NCBI GenBank assembly: GCA_038316435.1
Contig: JBBQAQ010000005.1
Span: forward strand, 79,019 to 143,018
Direction of reading: 5' to 3'
DNA: 64,000 nt
Source: JACJXF01 sp038316435
Lineage (GTDB): Bacteria; Bacteroidota; Bacteroidia; Bacteroidales; GCA-2748055
Both the position numbers and the translations under genes were made by a program. This document shows, in pieces, positions 45,411-55,114 of the stretch. Under the pieces are notes generated by a model. It searched no databases. It saw nothing but the letters and a program-made list of their open reading frames with translations, and was not told where the DNA came from. The number at the start of each line of letters is the position of its first letter. Positions within the stretch are counted from its first letter, which is position 1.

Positions 45411-46271
45411 ATGACAAAAATTCTGGTTTGTGGAGCAAAAGGTCAGTTAGGATCTTCTCTGTCTGAAATTGCTGCGAATTATCCCGAATTCAATTTAGAT
45501 TTAACGGATATTGAAAATCTAGATATTTTGGATCCGATTTCTCTGGAACATTATGTTAAGGAGACAAAACCCGCATATATTATTAATTGTGCAGCCTATA
45601 CTGCCGTTGATAAAGCAGAAACAGAAAGAGAAAAGGCATTTAGCCTGAATGCTGAGGCAGTGAAAAATCTCTTAAATGCTGCAAATCAATTTAGCATCCG
45701 TTTAATCCATATTTCAACCGATTATGTATTTAATGGAAGGAATCACATCCCCTATAAAGAGCATGATATCACTGATCCTGATTCAGTTTACGGATTAAGT
45801 AAGCTTAAAGGAGAGATGTACCTTGAAGATTCTGAAAATGCTATTATTATAAGAACATCCTGGTTGTATTCGCAGTTTGGCCAAAACTTCATGAAGACGG
45901 TGCTGCGAATCGGGGGCTCAATGGACGAAATAAAGATTGTTTTTGATCAGATTGGAACACCTACGTTTGCGGGAGACCTTGCTGAGTGTATCCTTAAGAT
46001 TATAAAAATCTCTGAAGAAAATAGTTCCCGTTTTGCTCCTGGAATATACCATTACTCCAATGAAGGAGTTGCAAGCTGGTATGATTTCGCTCTCGAAATT
46101 GTGAATATGCAGGGTTTAAAAACCAAGGTGAAGCCAATAGAAACAAGTGAATATCCACTTCCAGCACCCCGACCACAGTATAGTGTATTAAACAAACGAA
46201 AAATCAAGGATACGTTTGGAATTGTGATCCCCCACTGGAAGGATTCACTTAGAAAATGCTTAAATATTTAA
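45411..46271 (+). CDS. rmlD: dTDP-4-dehydrorhamnose reductase
   Basis: 286 aa SDR; last step of dTDP-rhamnose synthesis. ILVCGAKGQLGSSLSEIA is the nucleotide motif; NCAAYTAVDKAE, HISTDYVFNG, YGLSKLKGE (YxxxK) and RTSWLYSQFGQNFMKTVL are family hallmarks. 26 bases after rmlC. No rmlB is present in this cluster. Confidence 0.95.
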   Translation: MTKILVCGAKGQLGSSLSEIAANYPEFNLDLTDIENLDILDPISLEHYVKETKPAYIINCAAYTAVDKAETEREKAFSLNAEAVKNLLNAANQFSIRLIHISTDYVFNGRNHIPYKEHDITDPDSVYGLSKLKGEMYLEDSENAIIIRTSWLYSQFGQNFMKTVLRIGGSMDEIKIVFDQIGTPTFAGDLAECILKIIKISEENSSRFAPGIYHYSNEGVASWYDFALEIVNMQGLKTKVKPIETSEYPLPAPRPQYSVLNKRKIKDTFGIVIPHWKDSLRKCLNI

Positions 46272-46285
46272 ATAAAGTATTTAAT

Positions 46286-48025
46286 ATGGAAAACTCAGAA
46301 ATGTTAAAATCGGTAAGAGCAAAGGCTCAGCAATGGCTTGGTTCGGAATTTGATTCAGAAACACGCAAGAGCGTTACAAATATGCTCGAAAACGATGAAA
46401 AAGAGCTGATAGAATCTTTTTATAAAGATCTTGAATTCGGAACAGGAGGATTACGTGGAATTATGGGACCGGGTACTAACCGAATGAATATTTATACCGT
46501 TGGGATGGCAACTCAGGGATTGTGTAACTATATTAAAAAGGAGTTTTCACATGTAAAACATCTGAAGGTTGCAATAGCTCATGACTGCCGAAACAACAGC
46601 CGGCTATTTGCTGAAACTACGGCAGAAATCTTCTCAGCGAATGGCTTCAAAGCCTATCTGTTTGATAGCCTGCGCCCTACGCCAGAACTGAGTTTCGCTA
46701 TTCGTCATTTGGGCTGCCAAACAGGGGTTGTGATAACGGCATCCCACAATCCAAAAGAATACAATGGTTACAAAGCTTATTGGGATGATGGTGGACAGAT
46801 TATTGAACCACATGATACCAATATTATTCTTGAAGTAGAAAAGATAAAATCCATCTCAGACGTTAAGTTTAAGGGAGGCGAAAAACCTGAAATTCTTGGA
46901 CTTGAAATAGACGAAATCTACACTGATAAAATCAAGGCACTATCTGTTAATCCCGAAATTATTGCTCGGCAAAAAGATTTGAAAATAGTTTATACGCCTA
47001 TTCATGGAACCGGCGTGAAACTCGTCCCTCTAGTATTAAAAAAGATGGGGTTCACAAATATTTATAATGTACCGGAACAGGATATAACTGATGGGAATTT
47101 CCCGACTGTGAAATCTCCAAATCCTGAAGAATCTGCAGCCTTAGCTATGGCAATTGAAAAGGCCAATAAGGTAGATGCAGACCTTGTTTTAGCAACAGAC
47201 CCTGATGCAGACCGGGTAGGTGTAGCAATAAAAGACTCTACCGGCAAAATTATCCTTATGAATGGGAATCAAACTGCAACCTTATTAATTTACTACCTCA
47301 TCAATCAATGGTCTGCCAAAGGAAAACTTAAAGGAAAGGAATACATATGCAAAACTATTGTTACAACTGATTTATTGAATGTTATTGCCGATGCATATAA
47401 CGTGAAGCATTTCGATGTTCTTACAGGCTTTAAATACATTGCTGACATTCTTAAAACCTATGAAGGTAAACTTCAATTTATCGGGGGAGGTGAAGAAAGC
47501 TACGGATATTTAGTTGGAGATTTTGTGAGAGATAAAGATGCAGTAATGAGTTGCGCATTGATTGCTGAAGCTGCAGCATGGGCAAAGGATCAAGGGAAAT
47601 CTTTGTACGATATTTTGATTGATATCTACGTGCAATATGGGTTTTTCAAGGAAGCCCTGGTTAATGTTGTAAGAAAAGGTAAAGAAGGAGCTGAAGAAAT
47701 TCAGAAGATGATGGACGGCTACAGGACTAATCCCCCGAAAAAAATAAATGGCTCTGATGTATTGGTGATTCACGATTACCTGTTGAAAAAATCCTACGAC
47801 AAAATCAAAAATACGTCAAGTGCCATCTCACTGCCAAAATCAAATGTTCTACAATTTCTACTTGCCGATGGTACAAAGATTACAGTAAGGCCATCAGGTA
47901 CTGAGCCAAAAATTAAGTTTTACTTTAGCTTGAATGAGAAGTTGAAAAGTAGTGAAGAGTATTCAAAAGTTGAGAAAATCCTTGATGAGAGAATTGAGGC
48001 GATTAAAAAAGATATGGAACTTTAA
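46286..48025 (+). CDS. Phosphoglucomutase/phosphomannomutase family enzyme
   Basis: 579 aa from the ATG at 46286, which follows rmlD by 14 bases; an ATG at 46256 would overlap rmlD. ELEFGTGGLRG-like start (DLEFGTGGLRGIMGPG), TASHNPKEYNGYKAYWDDGG with the phosphoserine, DPDADRVGVAI for the metal, GGGEESYGYLVG, and RPSGTEPKIKFYFSL for the phosphate are all clear. It interconverts hexose 1- and 6-phosphates and could feed glucose 1-phosphate to RmlA and UDP-glucose synthesis. The PgcA-like long type. Confidence 0.92.
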   Translation: MENSEMLKSVRAKAQQWLGSEFDSETRKSVTNMLENDEKELIESFYKDLEFGTGGLRGIMGPGTNRMNIYTVGMATQGLCNYIKKEFSHVKHLKVAIAHDCRNNSRLFAETTAEIFSANGFKAYLFDSLRPTPELSFAIRHLGCQTGVVITASHNPKEYNGYKAYWDDGGQIIEPHDTNIILEVEKIKSISDVKFKGGEKPEILGLEIDEIYTDKIKALSVNPEIIARQKDLKIVYTPIHGTGVKLVPLVLKKMGFTNIYNVPEQDITDGNFPTVKSPNPEESAALAMAIEKANKVDADLVLATDPDADRVGVAIKDSTGKIILMNGNQTATLLIYYLINQWSAKGKLKGKEYICKTIVTTDLLNVIADAYNVKHFDVLTGFKYIADILKTYEGKLQFIGGGEESYGYLVGDFVRDKDAVMSCALIAEAAAWAKDQGKSLYDILIDIYVQYGFFKEALVNVVRKGKEGAEEIQKMMDGYRTNPPKKINGSDVLVIHDYLLKKSYDKIKNTSSAISLPKSNVLQFLLADGTKITVRPSGTEPKIKFYFSLNEKLKSSEEYSKVEKILDERIEAIKKDMEL

Positions 48026-48031
48026 GACCTT

Positions 48032-48062
48032 AAACCTTTCAGGTATAAGACCAGACAGGTTT
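48032..48062. terminator. Terminator between the phosphohexomutase and helicase genes
   Basis: AAACCTTTC at 48032-48040 pairs with GACAGGTTT at 48054-48062 with one mismatch, around a 13-base loop, in the 39-base gap between convergent genes. No strong T tract. Confidence 0.4.
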
Positions 48063-48064
48063 GG

Positions 48065-49477
48065 TTAGAAAAAATCTTCCGGGAAATTAACAAGATACAG
48101 CCTTTCCGTGGCCCTTGTGAAAGCAGTATAAAGCCACCTCAGATATTCAAGGTTTAGCATCTCTTCCTTAAAAAAACCCAGATCAATAAAAACTGCTTTC
48201 CATTGCCCTCCTTGGGCTTTATGACAAGTTACCGCATATGCAAACTTTACCTGAAGTGCATTGAAATAAGGATTTTCTCTAATTTTTTTGACTTTATCTT
48301 TACGATTTGGAGTTTCATCATAATCTAGAAGTATTTTCTCAAAAAGCTCTCTCTGTTTTTCGGAACTCATGGAGGCCGTTTCAAGTGAAAGTGTATCAAT
48401 GAGAATTTTCGCTTCTACTTCAATGTTTTGGTAATCAATCAGACTCAGTCGTACATCCGCATACCTGTAGTCATAAACCGTATGAAATGCATATATTTTC
48501 TCAAGCCGTGCAATATCACCATTGGCAATAAAGTCAAGATTATTTTCTGGCGATATCCAGAAATAATTATTCTTCACAACCATTAAAAGATCACCGGCAG
48601 ATATTTCCTCCTCCTTCCAAAGAATCTGATTTCGTATACCTGTGTTAAAACGGTTAGCTCGTTTGTTAGTTCTGGAAATTACAATGGTTTCACTTTCGCC
48701 ATATTTAGAATAGCAATTTTCAATTTCCTCAAGAACCTCGGTTCCAGAAATTGCAATTATATCTGTAAATTTTGCTGTTTCAATTTTTGGAATAACAATC
48801 TTCTTATCAGTAATTTGTTGACGAATTCGTGTTGCGTTTTCCAGAATACCTGAATCCAGAGCCTGTCTAACGATATCCGAGAGAAAGTACTCGGTAACTG
48901 TCATTCCCATCTTTTCAAGATGTTGCTTATCAAGTGCCGGGGAAACATCTAGTCCAACAGGAGGCAACTGTGCCGTATCACCTATTAAAATAAGATAGCA
49001 ATTTTCACTACTGTGAACATAAGAAATCAAATCACTGAGCAGATCACCGCTTCCAAAAATATTACTGTCAGATACCTTATCACCAATCATCGACGCCTCA
49101 TCAACCAGAAAAAAAGTATTTTTATGTAAATTTCTGTCAAGCCCAAAATCTCCAAGCCCATCTTTCCCTGATTTCTGCCTGTAGATTTTTTTGTGAATTG
49201 TATAGGCCTGAGTGTGTGTGTAACCTGATAAAACCTTTGCCGCTCTACCTGTTGGCGCTAACAATACTGACTTTTGTTTTATTTCATTGAGCGTTTGCAC
49301 CAAGGAGTTTACAATGGTTGTTTTACCTGTTCCAGCATATCCCTTGATAAGAAAAATATGCTCTGGAGAAGGACTGAACAAATACTCAGCCAAGAGTCGT
49401 AAAAGTGTATCTTGACCTTGTGTTGGTTCGAATTCTAAATTTATGATGAGTTTACTATAGAGGAAGTCAGAAAGCAT
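48065..49477 (-). CDS. RecD-like ATP-dependent helicase
   Basis: 470 aa. IKGYAGTGKTTIVNSLVQTL is the Walker A motif, LVDEASMIGD the Walker B, LILIGDTAQLPPVGLD motif III, TIVISRTNKRANRFN and FAYAVTCHKAQGGQWKAVFIDL motifs IV-VI, and LRWLYTAFTRATERLYLVN ends the core with a UvrD_C_2 type domain. Single-stranded DNA helicase of the RecD/TraA family; shorter than RecD2 and without its N-terminal extension. No recB/recC next to it, so it acts alone. Confidence 0.88.
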   Translation of the reverse strand: MLSDFLYSKLIINLEFEPTQGQDTLLRLLAEYLFSPSPEHIFLIKGYAGTGKTTIVNSLVQTLNEIKQKSVLLAPTGRAAKVLSGYTHTQAYTIHKKIYRQKSGKDGLGDFGLDRNLHKNTFFLVDEASMIGDKVSDSNIFGSGDLLSDLISYVHSSENCYLILIGDTAQLPPVGLDVSPALDKQHLEKMGMTVTEYFLSDIVRQALDSGILENATRIRQQITDKKIVIPKIETAKFTDIIAISGTEVLEEIENCYSKYGESETIVISRTNKRANRFNTGIRNQILWKEEEISAGDLLMVVKNNYFWISPENNLDFIANGDIARLEKIYAFHTVYDYRYADVRLSLIDYQNIEVEAKILIDTLSLETASMSSEKQRELFEKILLDYDETPNRKDKVKKIRENPYFNALQVKFAYAVTCHKAQGGQWKAVFIDLGFFKEEMLNLEYLRWLYTAFTRATERLYLVNFPEDFF

Positions 49478-49583
49478 GAGGACAAATTAAAAGGTGAATT
49501 GAAGTTATTAGGTTAATCACAAAAGGTAAAAGATAAAAGGGAAAATTAATTCTAAATTTAAATTTAATAATTCATTTTTTTAC

Positions 49584-49591
49584 TAAATTTG
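49584..49591 (+). promoter_or_regulatory. Candidate -7 box for the 49628-51647 operon
   Basis: TAAATTTG fits TAnnTTTG, 36 bases before the start at 49628. A convincing -33 box is not visible. Confidence 0.35.
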
Positions 49592-49627
49592 TCAGCGAAC
49601 TAAAAACCAATATAAAAATTTAGATTA

Positions 49628-50263
49628 ATGAGAACAGTTATTCAGGTAGTTTTAGTAATAGCCATAGTGTTTCTAAGTTACATGGTATATGAAAGTATAA
49701 TGAATCCGATACGCTTTATCAAGCTTCAAAAAGCCAGAGAGGCTAAAGCAATTTCAAGAATGATAGATATTCGAGAATCAGAGAAAGCATATAAAGATAT
49801 GAAATTAAAATATACCGCTGATTTTGATAGTCTTATTGAATTTTTGAAAATTGATTCCTTTTCTGTTATTAAGGCGACAGGAGAAATTCCAGAGAGTTTA
49901 CTTGATAGTGTTGGTCTGAAAAAAGCTAAAGAGATTGCTTTGGAAAGAGGCATTATAAAAAGAGAAGTTACACGTGTTGCTGTTTTGGATTCACTCTTCG
50001 GTAAAAACTACCCAGTTGACTCACTAAGGTTAGTTCCTTTTGCTGGTACTGCGCAGTTTAAAATGGTTGCAGATGAATATGTAACTCCATCAAAACTTAC
50101 TGTAAAAGTCCTTGAAGTAAGCGTATTATATGAAGTGTTACTTAATGGTCTAGAGCCCCAACTAGTAGTAAACTATGCTGATGAAAGAAAAAAAATTACA
50201 AGTTTTCCTGGTCTGAAATTAGGCTCGTTAACTGAAGGTACTCTTACAGGTAACTGGGAATAA
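49628..50263 (+). CDS. Conserved hypothetical protein with N-terminal membrane helix
   Basis: 211 aa. IQVVLVIAIVFLSYMVYESIM is a membrane anchor, followed by a helical part with many charged residues (RFIKLQKAREAKAISRMIDI) and a C-terminal globular part. First of three tightly spaced genes before rsmD; only 2 bases before DUF3822. I do not recognise a known function; likely a Bacteroidota-specific inner membrane protein. Confidence 0.65.
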   Translation: MRTVIQVVLVIAIVFLSYMVYESIMNPIRFIKLQKAREAKAISRMIDIRESEKAYKDMKLKYTADFDSLIEFLKIDSFSVIKATGEIPESLLDSVGLKKAKEIALERGIIKREVTRVAVLDSLFGKNYPVDSLRLVPFAGTAQFKMVADEYVTPSKLTVKVLEVSVLYEVLLNGLEPQLVVNYADERKKITSFPGLKLGSLTEGTLTGNWE

Positions 50264-50265
50264 TA

Positions 50266-51096
50266 ATGGATTATTCATATATCAGAGAAGAATTTGATAT
50301 TGCCAACATTGCTAAAAGTATATTATCCATCCAGGTATCTCTGGATGGATTTTCTTTTGTTATTACCTCATCCGAGAACCAAAATAATATTGATTATATC
50401 TACATTAAGAGTACAAAATCTCCAAATATTAAAGGTGTTGAAGATGAACTTGAGTCTTTTAAGGGTTTCGATCTAAAAGAATTTTACTCCATCCGAATTA
50501 TGATTTTTGAACCGGGCTTCACTCTGATACCTGATTCATTTTTCGATCTCAGGGATATGAAAGCTTATTTAAGGCTTAACCATCCCACCAAATCCAAAAC
50601 AAAGAATATTTCAAATCGTATTTTAGCTGCAAAAGCGGTTTGTGTTTTTACAATGGAAGAAAGTCTTTATGAACTTCTTAAAAAAAAGTATCCTGGCGCT
50701 GACTTCTGTCATACTTCTCTTCCACTTTGCTCTATGGCTATTAACAAAGGAAATGATGGATGCTTTATTCAAATCTATGGAAAATATTTTGAGCTTGTTA
50801 TTATTAAAGACCATAAGCTCAATCTTTATAATGTTTTTGATTTTCAATCAGAAAATGACATTATCTATTTCGTGCTAAACGCATATAAATCAACAGGTCT
50901 AGACCCATTAATCCATCCATTACTAATTGCAGGATTACTGCAAAAATCTTCGGATATTACGACTATTGCCAGAAAATATATTAAGGAAATTAGTTTTTAT
51001 AACTCAGGAAATTTTAATATTCCTGAACTGGAGGAATACCAATATTCATCTCATAATTTTTTAAACCATAAGGAGATATTGAATTGCGAATTGTAA
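50266..51096 (+). CDS. DUF3822 family protein
   Basis: 276 aa, no signal peptide. YSYIREEFDIANIAKSILSIQ and the later GCFIQIYGKYFELVIIKDHKLNLYNVF stretch look like DUF3822 proteins, which are common in Bacteroidota and often stand directly before rsmD. The gene overlaps rsmD by 13 bases, so their translation is coupled. The function is unknown. Confidence 0.75.
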   Translation: MDYSYIREEFDIANIAKSILSIQVSLDGFSFVITSSENQNNIDYIYIKSTKSPNIKGVEDELESFKGFDLKEFYSIRIMIFEPGFTLIPDSFFDLRDMKAYLRLNHPTKSKTKNISNRILAAKAVCVFTMEESLYELLKKKYPGADFCHTSLPLCSMAINKGNDGCFIQIYGKYFELVIIKDHKLNLYNVFDFQSENDIIYFVLNAYKSTGLDPLIHPLLIAGLLQKSSDITTIARKYIKEISFYNSGNFNIPELEEYQYSSHNFLNHKEILNCEL

Positions 51097-51647
51097 GCGG
51101 ATCCTACAGGGGTAAAACAATAAATCCACCTAAAAATTTCAGAGCAAGACCAACAACTGATTTTGCAAAAGAAGGCCTTTTCAATATCCTGGCTAATGTT
51201 TTTGATTTTGAAGAGATTGAAGTACTTGATTTGTTTTCAGGTACAGGAAGTATTGGGTATGAATTTGCATCAAGAGGTGCAATTAGTATAGATATGGTTG
51301 AAAGAAATTTTCTTCATACTGAGTTCATTCGTAAGACACTGCAAGAAATTGGAATCACCAACGCCCGTGTAATAAAATCAGATGTTTTCATTTATATTGA
51401 GCGCGTAAATAGGCCATTTGATATTGTATTTGCTGATCCCCCTTATGAATTGGAAGATATTGCAACAATTCCTGACAAAGTGCTCAATGGGAGATTATTA
51501 AAAGACAATGCATGGTTTATTCTGGAACATGGAAGTAAGGTTAGTTTTAAAGACCATCCGCACTGTTTTGATCAACGTAATTACGGAAATGTGCATTTTA
51601 GCTTTTTTAGAAAAACGGATATCGTGAATCCTGATTCTACGGATTGA
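51084..51647 (+). CDS. rsmD: 16S rRNA (guanine966-N2)-methyltransferase
   Basis: 187 aa from a TTG at 51084, which gives the family start RIVSGSYRGKTINPP; a good AAGGAG lies 10 bases upstream, unusual in this phylum. RPTTDFAKEGLFNIL, VLDLFSGTGSIGYEFASRGA (SAM motif) and DIVFADPPYELEDI (DPPY) are the RsmD hallmarks. It methylates G966 in 16S rRNA. Translation is coupled to DUF3822. Confidence 0.93.
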   Translation: MRIVSGSYRGKTINPPKNFRARPTTDFAKEGLFNILANVFDFEEIEVLDLFSGTGSIGYEFASRGAISIDMVERNFLHTEFIRKTLQEIGITNARVIKSDVFIYIERVNRPFDIVFADPPYELEDIATIPDKVLNGRLLKDNAWFILEHGSKVSFKDHPHCFDQRNYGNVHFSFFRKTDIVNPDSTD

Positions 51648-51750
51648 TATTTTGTTATTTCTAATCCACTTCATCTCGGGTCCCCCTGAATCTGAGCAAA
51701 AGCTATATTTGGATAAAACGAAACTTTACTTATTTAATCATTTCACAAAA

Positions 51751-51834
51751 CAATCGGGGTTTAAACCCGTCATGTTTAATGTTGCGAAAAACTAAAAATC
51801 AGCTAATCTTAATGGTTTTTTTGAAAATCACCAA
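51751..51834. repeat. Dispersed intergenic repeat, copy B
   Basis: Second copy of the element at 30604-30690, with the 12-base palindrome GGGTTTAAACCC at 51757-51768. Like copy A, it lies in the gap between a plus-strand gene (rsmD) and a convergent minus-strand gene, 104 bases after the rsmD stop. The remaining 240-base gap has no other recognisable feature. Confidence 0.75.
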
Positions 51835-51886
51835 GTTTTTCTGAACACAATGCCGTCCATTATCGATTTAAAGAGATTTAAAGGTT

Positions 51887-52786
51887 CTAAAAACTTTTGC
51901 CCCCTCTTGGAAACCTTTTCTGGGATTGCCTGATAGACGAAGGAGAAACTCCCATTTTACTTTTAAAAGCCCTACTGAAATAATAATTTGATTTAAAGCC
52001 TAACTCAAAACTTATTTCTTTAATGGATTTCCCACCTGAAAGAATCATATCCTTTGCCCTGATTATTTTGAGGTCAAGATGATATTTCAAAGGTGGAACA
52101 CCCGTATAATTTTTGAACATTTTCCTGAAATATGAATATCCCAGGTTATTATCTTCTGCAAGCTTTTTAAAATCCAGATCTTTTTCGATGTTTTCACGGA
52201 TATAAAAACACACTTCATTGATAATTTTTTCTATTCTTTTTCCTGTAAATGGACCTTGTTTTCTAAGTGAAATAATATAACCCAGTAACTTCATTACCAT
52301 TCCTGCAGACACCTGTTGATACCCTGGTTTCTCTTCTACTATAAAATCAAATATCTTCTGATAAGTATCAACAAATTCTTCCTGCTCTCCAATAAAAATG
52401 ACAGGTTTATTGTCGAAGAATAAGGGATTCAACAAAATCCCCCGAGCAATATGTCCTTCAAATCCAATATAATTTTCTGTCCAACCTGAGTTTTGATTTG
52501 GCCTGTACCGATGCCATACACCGGGTCTTGTAATTAACAGAGAACCGGATTTGATATTGTATTTTCCATTTTCATCTTCATAAATACCCGAGCCTTCGGT
52601 GATGTAATTTATCTGGAATTCATCAAGTACCCTTCCTTTATCCCAAAGGAAGTAATAGTTTCCCGGATGAGTATTTTTAGGATAATTTGCTTGTTCGGGA
52701 ACAATTTCTCTGCCTGCGACTTTCAGATACAGTCCCCACTTAATATCTTCATCTGAAGGAGTAAGATATTTAAAGAAATTATTCAT
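51887..52786 (-). CDS. AraC family transcriptional regulator
   Basis: 299 aa. N-terminal cupin-like sensing domain (residues about 20-160; GSGIYEDENGKYNIKSGSLL, HRYRPNQNSGWTENYIGFEG) and two helix-turn-helix motifs at the C-terminus (DFKKLAEDNNLGYSYFRKMF, then IKEISFELGFKSNYYFSRAF and KSKMGVSPSSIRQ). It is upstream of the rhamnose genes and most likely controls them, as RhaS/RhaR-like proteins do, but the ligand is inferred from position. Confidence 0.85.
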   Translation of the reverse strand: MNNFFKYLTPSDEDIKWGLYLKVAGREIVPEQANYPKNTHPGNYYFLWDKGRVLDEFQINYITEGSGIYEDENGKYNIKSGSLLITRPGVWHRYRPNQNSGWTENYIGFEGHIARGILLNPLFFDNKPVIFIGEQEEFVDTYQKIFDFIVEEKPGYQQVSAGMVMKLLGYIISLRKQGPFTGKRIEKIINEVCFYIRENIEKDLDFKKLAEDNNLGYSYFRKMFKNYTGVPPLKYHLDLKIIRAKDMILSGGKSIKEISFELGFKSNYYFSRAFKSKMGVSPSSIRQSQKRFPRGGKSF

Positions 52787-52884
52787 GATTTTTTATCAAA
52801 AATACCATTCTGATTTGAAGATACCTATGTGGGCTAATTTATTTTAGAAATTAAAATTTCGCGAATAACTGAGAAATCATCTTA

Positions 52885-53711
52885 CTATCGGGAAATAATA
52901 AAACACTTTTGGTAAATCATTTCCTTTTGCGAAATTTTAACAAAATAACTACCCACTGCCAGGTTATCAATTTCAATTTCAACACCTTCGCTTCCCTCGG
53001 GAAAATTCTTTTGGTAACAAACCCTTCCTGTGATGTCCATAATTTGAATAATCCGTGGTTCAAGTGTTCTTAAAGAACTTGGCCATTGTATATTCAATAT
53101 CTTGGTGGCAGGGTTTGGATAAACTACAAAATCTGATATTCCATTAAAATCGTTTTCACCTGTTATTATGCTGAATTCTACGAATAATGGCATTTCGGTG
53201 ACATTTACCATTACATTTCCCGGTATGAATTAGGAACCAGAGGACTTTCAATTCCGACAACTGGTTTATTCAGATCGCTGGGTTTAAGCCAAGTCGGACT
53301 TCCCCATATTGCAGGACAAACATCAATTTTAGCGTCTTTAAGGGTTTTGTAATATTTATCAAAATCCCAGAAACCATTCCATTTATTATATTCAAACTGG
53401 TCATTAACTTCTTCAGTAAAACTCCATGGATGGTATTCCCTTATAAACCCAACTGCTTTCATTTTATCCTGAGGTACATCAATAAAGGCATTCGTCCCAA
53501 TAAATTTATCCATGGTATAAATCGGTTTATGCACATTCAGTTTAATATCTGTAGAATGGATACTTTTGGTATTTATAAGAGTATCCCTTATAACTATATT
53601 GCTATTGAGAATGCAAGGCATAAAGGCCTGAGACAACACCCTGAAATGGCTACTGAAGAGGGAGTTATTAGGAAGCCAAAAAATTATTAATACTAAAAAG
53701 ACTCTTGTCAT
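52885..53711 (-). pseudogene. Broken secreted glycosidase-like protein with T9SS sorting domain
   Basis: Two fragments. The first (53711-53211) has a signal peptide (VFLVLIIFWLPNNSLFSSHF) and the start of a barrel-like domain: FIGTNAFIDVPQDKMKAVGF, EYHPWSF, and AIWGSPTWLKPSDL, and stops after PNSYREM. The second (53211-52885), in another frame, is PGNVMVNVTEMPLFVEF, then a Por-type C-terminal sorting domain (FVVYPNPATKILNIQW; VGSYFVKISQKEM). Most of the catalytic barrel is missing between them, so this is a large internal deletion with a frame change. It resembles secreted glycoside hydrolases of Bacteroidota; the exact family is not clear. Confidence 0.75.
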
Positions 53712-53809
53712 AGGATTAAGATCGAGGCACTTAAATTACATATAATGGATTCAATATGCAATTCTATGGATCGCATAATAAGAAAATTAAATAAAATAAA
53801 ATAACGAAG

Positions 53810-54862
53810 CTACATCGAATTCCCAATCCCAACCAATGCTACTGCTATCAATATAACACCAATTCCAACAGTTATTGTCATTTTTGTTTTAGGGCTTACT
53901 CCGGTCCATTCTTTACGGTAAATTCCCCACATGTTTGCAGTAAGGATTATTGTTGACATATGCAATATCCAGGAACTTGCACCATTCCCCAATTTACTTT
54001 CTCCCATTCCATAAAAGAAAAACTGCATAAACCATGTTGTTCCGGCCAGTGCGCAAAACAAATAGTTGTTTAAAAGTGGAGCTGATTTTTTAGTGAAATC
54101 GCCATAGGATTTATTTTTCAGACTAAGTATGGTTGTCCAGATCAGGTTTGTTGTTAACCCTCCCCACAAGATTACTACAAAAGCAACATTATTCTGAAAA
54201 AGCGGATTATAACCATTTGCTACAGCAGCTTCAGCCATTGGTTTTCCGGCTTCAATTCCAAAATTGAAAAATGAACTAAGAATACCTGAAATAACAGCAA
54301 TTATAAGTCCTTTAGAAAGATTGAATTCGGCAACACTTGCTTTTTGTTTATCTTCAGATAATTCCTTTTCTTTCATCATCCCGGCTTTTCCGGAAATTGC
54401 AATACCAGCAATACAAACCACTACTCCCAGAAGAACAAGCCGGCCTCCCCCGGTTGCCATCATATCGGTGAATGAAACTTTACCCGCAACAGGATTAATA
54501 GAATAATATATGGAAGGTACAACTGCACCAAAAGCAGCGCAAAAACCCAGAACAATAGAATTACCAAGTGACATTCCAAGATATCGTACGCCTAGTCCGT
54601 ACGTTAGTCCGCCTATTCCCCACATTAACCCCATAATAAAAGTCATTACAAGAATCTGGGTTGAACAGTTAGCAATTATATCCGCAAAACCAGGAACCGT
54701 GAAATATGCGGCAATTGGAGGCACGATAAGCCATGAAAACAACCCTCCAAAAATCCAGAAACTTTCCCATGCCCAGCCTTTTACCTTATTATAAGGCATG
54801 TAAAAACTCCCTGATGCAACACCACCAATTGAATGGTAAATGATTCCTAGAATAACATTCAT
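53810..54862 (-). CDS. rhaT: L-rhamnose/H+ symporter RhaT
   Basis: 350 aa with about ten membrane helices. GIIYHSIGGVASGSFYMPYN and VKGWAWESFWIFGGLFSWLI match the well-known RhaT N-terminus, and GLMWGIGGLTYGLGVRYLG and NGASSWILHMSTIILTANMWG are also typical. Imports L-rhamnose with a proton. Divergent from rhaA; the 252-base gap between them holds repeated TCAAAAATAT motifs (54878, 54949), possibly regulator sites. Confidence 0.93.
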   Translation of the reverse strand: MNVILGIIYHSIGGVASGSFYMPYNKVKGWAWESFWIFGGLFSWLIVPPIAAYFTVPGFADIIANCSTQILVMTFIMGLMWGIGGLTYGLGVRYLGMSLGNSIVLGFCAAFGAVVPSIYYSINPVAGKVSFTDMMATGGGRLVLLGVVVCIAGIAISGKAGMMKEKELSEDKQKASVAEFNLSKGLIIAVISGILSSFFNFGIEAGKPMAEAAVANGYNPLFQNNVAFVVILWGGLTTNLIWTTILSLKNKSYGDFTKKSAPLLNNYLFCALAGTTWFMQFFFYGMGESKLGNGASSWILHMSTIILTANMWGIYRKEWTGVSPKTKMTITVGIGVILIAVALVGIGNSM

Positions 54863-55114
54863 ACCTAATGTTTTATGTCAAAAATATTAATGAAATAAAA
54901 AACTGTTTAAAACCAGATACTTTTTCACTAGACTTTGATAATCCTACTTCAAAAATATACTAATAATTCACTATTACAACATAACTTGTACCGATTAGTC
55001 ATTTTATGTAAAACAAAGCCCAATTTGTATATTGCTTAAGGCGCAATTATCCCATACATTTCGAATTCCGTGAAATATAATATTTGCTTAACCTGAAACT
55101 AATCAAAACCAACT

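Noticed and set aside
53211..53711. The 166-residue frame as a functional small secreted protein
   Set aside because: It ends in the middle of a barrel-like domain and the sorting domain follows in another frame, so it is part of a broken gene.
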